Shown here: positions 57,536 to 64,000 of the stretch, piece by piece
How positions within the stretch are numbered: the stretch's first letter is position 1
How the letters are laid out: each line of letters opens with the position of its first letter
Source of the DNA: Novibacillus thermophilus
GTDB lineage: Bacteria; Bacillota; Bacilli; Thermoactinomycetales; Novibacillaceae
Assembly (NCBI RefSeq): GCF_002005165.1
Contig: NZ_CP019699.1
Location: 3,038,001-3,102,000, forward strand
Direction: 5' to 3'
DNA length: 64,000 nt
Position numbers and translations under genes: made by a program
Notes under the pieces: generated by a model
Database searches by the model: none
Seen by the model: the letters and a program-made list of their open reading frames with translations, nothing else
What the model was told of the DNA's origin: nothing

Positions 57536-58315
57536 CTACGCCCCCACCACGTTAATCAGTTCCCGCATCGTGGTCGCTATTTGCCGGAAAAGCCGATCAA
57601 ATATCCAGACAAATCCGGGCAAGACGAGCAGCAACACGACGAAACTCGTCACGATCTTCACCGGCAGTCCGACGACAAATATGTTCATCTGCGGCACGGT
57701 ACGGGCAATGACCCCTAACCCGATATCGACGAGAAAAAGGGATGCCGCAATCGGCGCCGCCATTTTAAACGCCAGCACAAACATTTCATTAAAACTCGAC
57801 GCCATCAGCTGGGCGAGGGATCCGCTGTCCCAGGAAAAGACAGGCGTCCGCCCCACCGGCGCCACCTGTAAGCTGGACATGATACCGTCCAACAACATGT
57901 GATGGCCGTTTAAACTGAGAAAAACGAGAATGGCGAGCAAATATTTAAAACTTCCCGTGAGCGGCGTCTGGGCACCCGTCTGGGGGTCAATCACATTGGC
58001 GAGAATAAATCCCATTTGCACGTCGATGACGGTTCCCGCCACTTGCATCGCCGTCAAAAAGAGCATCGCAATAAAACCCAGACTGATGCCGATCGCCACC
58101 TCCTGAATCACGAGCAGCGGAAACGTGATGTCAAAGGCGATCCCTTCGTTCCCCTGGAGGGTCCCGGCGACGAGTAACGTAAACAGGGCGGCGAGCCCGA
58201 TTCTGAATTGCGGCGGCACTCCGTAACCGCTGAAGATGGGCGCGATGACAAAAAAAGCGGTGACCCGGCACAAGAGGAGCAGAAAAAGCGGAAGCGACGT
58301 TTCAAACCATTCCAT
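57536..58315 (-). CDS. fliR: Flagellar export apparatus protein FliR
   Basis: FliR (259 residues) joins FliP and FliQ in the export gate core. It is hydrophobic with about six membrane helices and the family segments FFVIAPIFSGYGVPPQFRIGLA and LVIQEVAIGISLGF. It follows fliQ by seven bases and precedes flhB. Confidence 0.95.
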   Translation of the reverse strand: MEWFETSLPLFLLLLCRVTAFFVIAPIFSGYGVPPQFRIGLAALFTLLVAGTLQGNEGIAFDITFPLLVIQEVAIGISLGFIAMLFLTAMQVAGTVIDVQMGFILANVIDPQTGAQTPLTGSFKYLLAILVFLSLNGHHMLLDGIMSSLQVAPVGRTPVFSWDSGSLAQLMASSFNEMFVLAFKMAAPIAASLFLVDIGLGVIARTVPQMNIFVVGLPVKIVTSFVVLLLVLPGFVWIFDRLFRQIATTMRELINVVGA

Positions 58316-58322
58316 GCGCGCC

Positions 58323-58592
58323 CTACCCTACCATGTTGTGCATGTTTCTCAACAGATTGCTGGCGAAATGCACCATTCTCGACAACATCCACGGCCCAAA
58401 GACGAGGACAGAGACGAAAACGGCAATAATTTTCGGAATAAAGGCCAACGTTTGCTCCTGTATCTGCGTCGTCGCTTGAAATACACTGACGATGAGCCCG
58501 ACCAGCAAGCTCATGCCGAGTAGTGGAGCAGACACGAGTAAAATGGTGTAAACGGCTCCCTGCCCGATCTCGATGACTTGCTCCGCACTCAT
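58323..58592 (-). CDS. fliQ: Flagellar export apparatus protein FliQ
   Basis: FliQ (89 residues) has two membrane helices with the typical VGLIVSVFQATTQIQEQTLAFIPKI turn. ATG 58592 follows GGGAGGGATTCGCTCA and gives the family length; the longer frame from 58631 lacks support. It forms the export gate core with FliP and FliR. Confidence 0.95.
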   Translation of the reverse strand: MSAEQVIEIGQGAVYTILLVSAPLLGMSLLVGLIVSVFQATTQIQEQTLAFIPKIIAVFVSVLVFGPWMLSRMVHFASNLLRNMHNMVG

Positions 58593-58620
58593 TGAGCGAA
58601 TCCCTCCCTTGTTGTTGTGC

Positions 58621-59382
58621 TCACGACTCAAAGCTCATGAGCAGCGATTCCACGACGAGGTACCAACCGTCCACCAAAACGAACAGCAGTATTTTAAACG
58701 GCAGTGAAATCATCACCGGGGGAAGCATCATCATTCCCATCGCCATAAGCACACTGGCGACAATCATGTCAATGACTAAAAAGGGGACGAATATCATAAA
58801 TCCGATCTGAAACGCCGTTTTCAGTTCGCTTATGGCAAAGGACGGGACGAGCACGGTGAGCGACAAGTCCTCAATGTTTTCAGGCCGCTCAGTACCGGAG
58901 TACCTCAAAAACAGCTCTAAATCTTTCTCCCGGATGTGCTGAGCCATAAACTGTTTCATTGGCAATACCGCTTCATTTATCGCCTCTTCTTGATCGATCT
59001 CCCCCGCCAGGTACGGCTGTACCGCATTGTCGTTAATCTCACCGAATGTAGGGGCCATGACGAAAAAGGTGAGAAACAGGGCTAACCCGATCAATACTTG
59101 ATTAGGCGGCATCTGCTGCGTCGCCATCGCATGACGCACAAACGAGAGCACGACGACGATGCGAGTAAAACTCGTCATGAGGACGAGAATGGCCGGTGCC
59201 AAACTCAACACGGTGAGAAGGAGCAACAGTTGTACGGTAACGGCCACGTCTTGCGGTTCGTCCGAGGTGCCGATCGTGATGTCGACTCCTGGAATGGGAG
59301 CGTCCGAGTCTCCGCTCTGAACCGAACACCCCCCTAACAGCAGACCAAACACCAATAAGACGGCAATCCCTGTACGCCTCAA
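58621..59382 (-). CDS. fliP: Flagellar export apparatus protein FliP
   Basis: FliP (253 residues) seeds assembly of the export gate. It has an N-terminal signal peptide, then the conserved LVLMTSFTRIVVVLSFVRHA, PPNQVLIGLALFLTFFVM and the MMMLPPVMISLPFKILLFVLVDGW end. The signal ends in LLGGCS with Cys19, a lipobox-like site. TTG 59382 is the correct start: it overlaps the fliO stop (TTGA) and lies eight bases after AAGGGAGA. Confidence 0.95.
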   Translation of the reverse strand: MRRTGIAVLLVFGLLLGGCSVQSGDSDAPIPGVDITIGTSDEPQDVAVTVQLLLLLTVLSLAPAILVLMTSFTRIVVVLSFVRHAMATQQMPPNQVLIGLALFLTFFVMAPTFGEINDNAVQPYLAGEIDQEEAINEAVLPMKQFMAQHIREKDLELFLRYSGTERPENIEDLSLTVLVPSFAISELKTAFQIGFMIFVPFLVIDMIVASVLMAMGMMMLPPVMISLPFKILLFVLVDGWYLVVESLLMSFES

Positions 59383-59843
59383 TCTGTTATCTCCCTTTCT
59401 GCTGAACGCTCCTCCCGCCCGTGCAGCCACTCCTTCAACGTCTGTTCACGCTGTGCGCGCATTGCGTGTAGCTTGCGGTTCAAGATGGACGTAAAGTCAC
59501 GATTGGAGTCATCGGGTTTTCGGCCGAAAAACGGTACGGTCTTGCCTTCTTTAGACACGTTGAAATCCTGCATGATGCGTTCTTTTTCATCGGCATCGTC
59601 AATCACTCTGAGCAGTGTCACGTCCTGACCAATTCCCAGCACGTACAGAACGCCGCCGATTTCCACAATTTGCAGCGATTTTTGCGGCCCTAAGCCGACA
59701 CCGCCCAGCACTTTAAGCGGCCGGTGGCGATACAGCCACTTCGATCGAAGGGACAAAAACTTGGCCAAGAGCCAAATCATACCAATGACGACGGCCAGGC
59801 TGACGACCAGCTGAACAACCATTTCCGATACACTGACATTCAT
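59379..59843 (-). CDS. fliO: Flagellar biosynthesis protein FliO/FliZ
   Basis: FliO (154 residues, FliZ in B. subtilis) is a single-helix membrane scaffold for FliP assembly. It has the hydrophobic helix VVQLVVSLAVVIGMIWLLA, then KVLGGVGLGPQKSLQIVEIGGVLYVLG. It lacks the longer N-terminal part with signal peptide of B. subtilis FliZ (about 219). It overlaps the fliP start. Confidence 0.88.
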   Translation of the reverse strand: MNVSVSEMVVQLVVSLAVVIGMIWLLAKFLSLRSKWLYRHRPLKVLGGVGLGPQKSLQIVEIGGVLYVLGIGQDVTLLRVIDDADEKERIMQDFNVSKEGKTVPFFGRKPDDSNRDFTSILNRKLHAMRAQREQTLKEWLHGREERSAEREITD

Positions 59844-59866
59844 ACGCTAGATAACCGTCCTGTTTT

Positions 59867-60232
59867 TTATGTAGACAACGTTTTGTTGACAGCTTCCAAC
59901 ACGCGGTCTGCCTGAAACGGTTTGACGACAAAATCTTTGGCACCCGCTTGAATGGCATCAATGACCATTGCCTGTTGTCCCATCGCCGAACACATGATGA
60001 CCTTGGCCTCAGGATCCAAGGCCCGTATCTCTTTTAAAGCCGCAATGCCGTCCATCTCCGGCATCGTAATATCCATCGTCACGAGGTCCGGGTTGTGTTC
60101 TTTGTATTTTTCCACCGCTTGTGCTCCGTCGCTCGCTTCCGCCACGACTTCATAGCCATTTTTTGTCAGGATGTCTTTGATCATCATGCGCATAAAGGCT
60201 GCATCATCTACGATTAAAACCCGTTTAGACAA
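59867..60232 (-). CDS. cheY: Chemotaxis response regulator CheY
   Basis: CheY (121 residues) controls motor rotation through the FliM/FliY switch. The receiver has the acidic pair Asp9-Asp10, phosphorylation site Asp54 in VTMDITMPEMDG, and KPFQADRV with Lys. It is close to B. subtilis CheY over the whole length. TTG 60232 follows AAAGGGAGATCGACA. It sits downstream of fliY, as in B. subtilis. Confidence 0.97.
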   Translation of the reverse strand: MSKRVLIVDDAAFMRMMIKDILTKNGYEVVAEASDGAQAVEKYKEHNPDLVTMDITMPEMDGIAALKEIRALDPEAKVIMCSAMGQQAMVIDAIQAGAKDFVVKPFQADRVLEAVNKTLST

Positions 60233-60262
60233 TGTCGATCTCCCTTTCAACGTTTCTTACTT

Positions 60263-61440
60263 TCAGTTATGGTGTGAAAGCTGTTCTAAACGAAGTTTTC
60301 CGTTGAGTATCTCCGTCACTCTCACACCGAAGTTCTCGTCCACGACGACAACTTCGCCGCGTGCAATCCGTTTTTTGTTTACGAAGATGTCCACCGGTTC
60401 CCCCGCCAGCTTGTCCAATTCGATGACCGACCCAGGGGAGATAGAAAGCAACTCTTCAATCGACTTTTCAGTCCGCCCTAACTCTACCGTCACTTGTAAC
60501 GGGATGTCCATAAACAGCCCGAAGTCGACATTGCGGCCAGCCGGTTGGGATTGGGAAATCGGCGAAAATTCTGCAGTTTGCACTTCCCTTGACGGGATGG
60601 ATGCGACCATTTTCGTTCCTCCCGAGACGAAGAAGCCGGAGCTGAAGCGTCAGACTGCGCCTCTTGTCGATCAGTCACACGGTCGTATTCCCGATTTTCG
60701 GCATATGTCGTGTCAGGCGGAGGTGCTGCTTCTGCGCTGACAGCCGTCTCCTCTTCGGTTGCGCTTTGCTGTTGAGCCAAAAGTTTTTTGGTCATCTCTT
60801 TGGCAAACGAGATGGGCAGCAACTGCATGATGTAGGAGTCGATCAGACGTCCGACTGTAAGGCGAAATGATATTTTAACCAGCATCTCGTCACCTAACGA
60901 CCGCTGCGGCTCGTCACTGTGAGAAAAGTCAATGATCTCCACGGTCGGGGGCGAGATGTTGACCATAGTGTCGAAAATGGTGGACATGGACGTGGCGGCT
61001 GAACCCATCATTTGGTTCATCGCTTCCTGCACTGCACTTATGTGCATGTCCGTCAGCTCGTCGTCCTCGACTTCTCCATCCCCTCCCATCATGAGGTCGG
61101 CGATGACTGCCGCATCCATCGTTTTGATCACGAGCATATTCGTACCAGAAAAGCCTTCCGTGTAGTTGACGGATACAGTGACGTGCGGCTTCGGAAACTC
61201 GACGTTCAACTCGTCTGCATAAACGACTTCCACATGGGGCGTCGTGATTTCCACTTTATGTCCGAGGATCGTCGATAAAGCAGTGGATGCACTGCCAAAG
61301 GTGATGTTCCCAATTTCCCCCAGCGCATCCGCTTCAGCCTTGGACAATTCCTCTTGCTCGAGCTGTCCTTCGTCTTCTGTTCCATCGCCCGCCAAAAGCG
61401 CATCGATTTCCTCTTGCGATAACATCTCATTGTCTTTCAT
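60263..61440 (-). pseudogene. fliY: Flagellar motor switch phosphatase FliY, split between CheC-like and FliN domains
   Basis: The region codes for a full FliY of about 392 residues: the N-terminal CheY-binding peptide (MLSQEEIDALLAG), a CheC-like phosphatase domain with two LGEIGN and AVQEAMNQMMG helices, a linker and the C-terminal FliN domain (VTVELGRTEKSIEELLSI). The first frame leaves the family at EERK (60615) and ends at 60490. The FliN frame begins with ATG 60610 and continues to 60263. One added base in the T-run 60610-60613 would join them as EERKMVASIP. Alternatively FliN is made separately, because GGGAGG lies seven bases before ATG 60610. Start ATG 61440 overlaps fliM. Confidence 0.8.
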
Positions 61441-62428
61441 CTTCGTCATCCTCTTCATCTATCGTTTCCTGAATCTGGACAGCGAGTCTGCCTTTAACTG
61501 TTCCGGCCTGCGCCAAAAATTTGGGCCGTTTCCCCAGTTTGACTACGAGGGGTGCATCTGCCGCCTGGTCCAGAGGGATCACGTCACCGGCGGATAACTC
61601 AGTTAACTCTTTCAGCGTGATGTGGCATGTCCCCAGTTCGACCGTAATTGGAAGCCTTGCCCGTTTCAGCCTTTTTTTGACGGCGACCCGGTCGGACGTG
61701 TTGCCCGATTTTTTGTTCGACAGCATGTGGTGGGCCGTCAACTTCGGTAAAATGTCCTCGATCACAACATGCGGAAGGCACAAGTTGATCATGCCGCTCG
61801 TTTCACCTATTTCCGTATTCAGTGAGATGACAGCCACCGTTTCATTGGGTGAGACGATCTGCATGAACTGGGGGTTCGTTTCTAAAAAGTCCAATTGGGG
61901 CTCTATCGCTGCAACGCCCTTCCACGCATCGCGGAAAAAGTCTAACGTTCGCCTGAAGATGCGCTCCATAATCAGCGCCTCTATCTCTGTTAAGCTCCGG
62001 TTTTGGGGTTCGGCTTCGACACCGATACCGCCCATTAATCGATCAATCATGCCAAAAGCGATCTTTGGGTTGACCTCCATCACCATGCGCCCCTCAAGGG
62101 GAGGAGCTGAAAAAACATTCAAAATCGTCGTCGTCGGGATGGAACGGATAAACTCTTCGTACGGCAACTGCTCAACTGCCGCCACTTCAATTTTGACAAA
62201 CGTCCGCAACTGCGCCGACAAATAAGTCGTCAACATCCGCGAATAGTTGTCGTGGATGCGGCTTAACCCGCGCAACTGATCTTTCGAAAAGCGGAGAGCC
62301 CGCTTAAAATCGTAAAGTTTAACCTTTTTTTTGTCTTCTTCTTCTTTCAGTTCGTTTGCACTCATTTCGCCGGACGTAATGGCGGCGAGCAGCGAATCAA
62401 TCTCAGATTGCGTTAGAATGTCCGCCAA
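61427..62428 (-). CDS. fliM: Flagellar motor switch protein FliM
   Basis: FliM (333 residues) forms the C-ring and binds CheY-P. The N-terminal CheY-binding peptide ILTQSEIDSLL, the CheC-like middle domain with RLMGGIGVE and the FliN-like C-terminal domain (PITVELGTCHITLKELTELSAGDVI) are in order. The start is TTG at 62428. It overlaps fliY by 14 bases. Confidence 0.96.
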   Translation of the reverse strand: MADILTQSEIDSLLAAITSGEMSANELKEEEDKKKVKLYDFKRALRFSKDQLRGLSRIHDNYSRMLTTYLSAQLRTFVKIEVAAVEQLPYEEFIRSIPTTTILNVFSAPPLEGRMVMEVNPKIAFGMIDRLMGGIGVEAEPQNRSLTEIEALIMERIFRRTLDFFRDAWKGVAAIEPQLDFLETNPQFMQIVSPNETVAVISLNTEIGETSGMINLCLPHVVIEDILPKLTAHHMLSNKKSGNTSDRVAVKKRLKRARLPITVELGTCHITLKELTELSAGDVIPLDQAADAPLVVKLGKRPKFLAQAGTVKGRLAVQIQETIDEEDDEDERQ

Positions 62429-62457
62429 TTCGTATCACACCCCATCATCCCCTGATG

Positions 62458-62889
62458 CTACTGCGTGACCCGTTCCGTCACGTAAATATGCTCAATTTTC
62501 CCGCCTGCCAGATAGGCATTGGCTCGCTCCTGTAAGTCGGCCTTCAGCCGGTTTAGTCCTTTTTCTCCGGCGACGTCCTCTTCAGAGCGATTTTGGAGCA
62601 GGGCAATGAGGGCGTCTTTCACTTGGAACATGCGCTGGTCGAGCTCTGTTTTCGTCTCCGGGCGGTCGACTTCAAAGACGACCGCTAATTTAATGTACGT
62701 GTCATCGGATAAATTGGTCGTGACTTCCAGCGGCTCCGACGTCACCTCCATTAACTGCTCCACTTCCTTTTTAGCCGCTTGTGCTTCTTTCGGCATGGCG
62801 TAAAACTGTAAGACGAGAAACACAGTAACACCGACAAGGGCGATGATGAGCAGCAAAATTAACGTAAAAGGCAACAAACGAATGTGCAC
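62458..62889 (-). CDS. fliL: Flagellar basal body-associated protein FliL
   Basis: FliL (143 residues) is a single-pass membrane protein that supports motor torque. It has the helix LLPFTLILLLIIALVGVTVFLVLQF and a periplasmic domain with LAVVFEVDRPETKTEL. GTG 62889 lies eight bases after GGAGG, so the longer ATG frame is not used. It follows flbD by four bases. Confidence 0.93.
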   Translation of the reverse strand: MHIRLLPFTLILLLIIALVGVTVFLVLQFYAMPKEAQAAKKEVEQLMEVTSEPLEVTTNLSDDTYIKLAVVFEVDRPETKTELDQRMFQVKDALIALLQNRSEEDVAGEKGLNRLKADLQERANAYLAGGKIEHIYVTERVTQ

Positions 62890-62893
62890 ACTG

Positions 62894-63109
62894 TCAACCT
62901 CCATTCGCATTCGACTGCAGGACGGAATGGACGCCCGACTTGGCCAAAAACTGTGTCGCGCGCTTGACGACTTCTTCCACGTCTTCCTGCACGATGTACT
63001 TCTTGTGTGTCGTGGTCGTAATCACGGTGTCGGGAGTCGCTTCCACTGTTTCAATGAGCAAAGCGTTCAGGACAAACGGCTGTCCGTTCAATCGGGTGAG
63101 GGAGATCAT
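62894..63109 (-). CDS. flbD: FlbD family flagellar protein (SwrD)
   Basis: The 71-residue protein begins MISLTRLNGQPFVLNALLIE and has VITTTTHKKYIVQEDVEEVV, the FlbD/SwrD family. B. subtilis SwrD increases motor torque. ATG 63109 is chosen because family members start at MI-LTRLNG; ATG 63115 is an alternative. It lies between the hook gene and fliL. Confidence 0.9.
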   Translation of the reverse strand: MISLTRLNGQPFVLNALLIETVEATPDTVITTTTHKKYIVQEDVEEVVKRATQFLAKSGVHSVLQSNANGG

Positions 63110-63121
63110 GGCCATCCCCGA

Positions 63122-63946
63122 TTAACGTTTCAAGTTGACGAGTTCCTGCAACACTTCGTCAGACGTGGTGATGATGCGGGAGTTGGCCTGAAACGCCCGC
63201 TGGGCTACGATCATTTCCGTAAACTCTGCCGCCAAGTCGACGTTGGACATCTCTAAAACACCTGTGATTAACTGTCCGGTCCCGTCTTCGCCAGGCGTGC
63301 TCAAGTTTTCTAAGATGCTGTCACTATCCGTAATGTCGGAATCGGCATTCGGCGTCGGTGAGTACAACGAATTCCCCACTTTTTGTAACCCGGCCGGATT
63401 ATCTAACTTAACTAGTGCAATTTGAGGGTTAAGTGTCGCCCCATTTGCAAGAGTAACGGTAATGGTGCCGTCCCTGCCTATTTCAAAACTTTCAATATCA
63501 ATGTCAGGATCGCCCAGTTGAATCGTATTTCCATTAGTTCCAACAACGCGAAGTCCACCGGACGTCACTAAATTGCGGTTTGCGTCAATGTAAAAGTTCC
63601 CCGCCCGAGTTAAATAATTTTGATTTCCATCTGTTACGACAAAAAACCCTTCCCCTTCGATGGCGAGGTCCGTCGGGACGTTGGTCGTCATCCAGCTCCC
63701 CGGCGTGTGCAACACATCAATACTTCCAATCGTTGTTCCCAAGCCGATTTGCCTCGGGTTCGTTCCTCCTCTGTCGTCTGCCGGTCCTGTCGCACCTGCA
63801 ACGGTCTGACTGAGAACGTCTTGAAACATGACTCGGCTCCCTTTAAACCCGACGGTGTTGACGTTGGCGATGTTGTCACCGATGACGTCCAGTTTCGTCT
63901 GAAAGCTTCGAAGTCCCGAGACACCTGAGTACAGTGAACGCAACAT
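63122..63946 (-). CDS. flgE: Flagellar hook-basal body protein FlgE/FlgG
   Basis: The 274-residue protein matches the B. subtilis hook-family protein (called FlgE, or FlgG in newer annotations). It starts MLRSLYSGVSGLRSFQTKLDVIGDNIANVNTVGFK and ends EMSNVDLAAEFTEMIVAQRAFQANSRIITTSDEVLQ, both heptad-rich rod/hook helices. ATG 63946 follows GGGAGGAGAAAGACT. It is exported through the FlhA/FlhB gate. Position before flbD and fliL is standard. The 54 bases above it hold no recognisable gene end with certainty. Confidence 0.94.
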   Translation of the reverse strand: MLRSLYSGVSGLRSFQTKLDVIGDNIANVNTVGFKGSRVMFQDVLSQTVAGATGPADDRGGTNPRQIGLGTTIGSIDVLHTPGSWMTTNVPTDLAIEGEGFFVVTDGNQNYLTRAGNFYIDANRNLVTSGGLRVVGTNGNTIQLGDPDIDIESFEIGRDGTITVTLANGATLNPQIALVKLDNPAGLQKVGNSLYSPTPNADSDITDSDSILENLSTPGEDGTGQLITGVLEMSNVDLAAEFTEMIVAQRAFQANSRIITTSDEVLQELVNLKR

Positions 63947-64000
63947 AGTCTTTCTCCTCCCAAACAAAGTTCTTATAATATGGATTCATTTCAATAATTC

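Overview
The window is a chromosomal segment of an endospore-forming, flagellated Gram-positive bacterium of the Bacillales. Evidence for this is dipicolinate synthase (spoVFAB), SpoIIIE, a Spo0E-like protein, PolC, and gene order that follows Bacillus subtilis almost gene for gene. The base composition looks balanced rather than AT-rich. A thermophilic or Thermoactinomycetaceae/Paenibacillales-like source is only a guess. Nearly everything is on the minus strand, so transcription runs from position 64000 towards 1. Only two genes (282-2728) are on the plus strand.

Layout from low to high coordinate. 1-6510 is an accessory stretch: the start of ymfF, a phosphodiesterase-type alkaline phosphatase, an EamA transporter, a fused MsrA-MsrB, and a two-gene osmoprotectant/betaine-type ABC importer. 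6715-10131 holds spoIIIE, ylzJ-like and tepA. 10274-12093 is a small decayed islet: a frameshifted amidohydrolase lipoprotein gene and a possible multidrug-transporter remnant inserted between tepA and rnjB. 12284-25078 holds rnjB, dapA, dapG, asd, spoVFB, spoVFA, ymxH, a Spo0E-like gene, dut, mlpA, the ylxY deacetylase, pnpA and rpsO. 25123-33320 is ribF, truB, nrnA and the classical nusA-infB operon (rimP, nusA, ylxR, ylxQ, infB, ylxP, rbfA) with its promoter and leader hairpin. 33399-45924 holds polC, an SDR epimerase, rasP, dxr, cdsA, uppS, frr, pyrH, tsf and rpsB. 46080-63946 is the 3' part of the fla/che operon: a MltG-like protein, a SwrB-like protein, sigD, a membrane protein, cheD, cheC, cheW, cheA, cheB, flhG, flhF, flhA, flhB, fliR, fliQ, fliP, fliO, cheY, fliY, fliM, fliL, flbD and the hook gene.

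The genes form coherent modules: diaminopimelate and dipicolinate synthesis for wall and spore core, RNA turnover (PNPase, RNase J, NrnA), translation and transcription factors, isoprenoid and phospholipid precursors, and a complete chemotaxis-plus-export apparatus.

Three things stand out. (1) At least eight one-base frameshifts, each explainable by a homopolymer run one base short, break conserved genes (pnpA, mlpA twice, ylxY, spoVFA, nrnA, fliY, amidohydrolase); assembly error is the simplest explanation. (2) A strong promoter followed by a 12-bp hairpin with a poor U-tract lies in the rimP-nusA leader, fitting NusA autoregulation by attenuation. (3) CheB lacks its receiver domain. I did not find a convincing new defence, mobile or biosynthetic system; most of the window is well-conserved housekeeping sequence.
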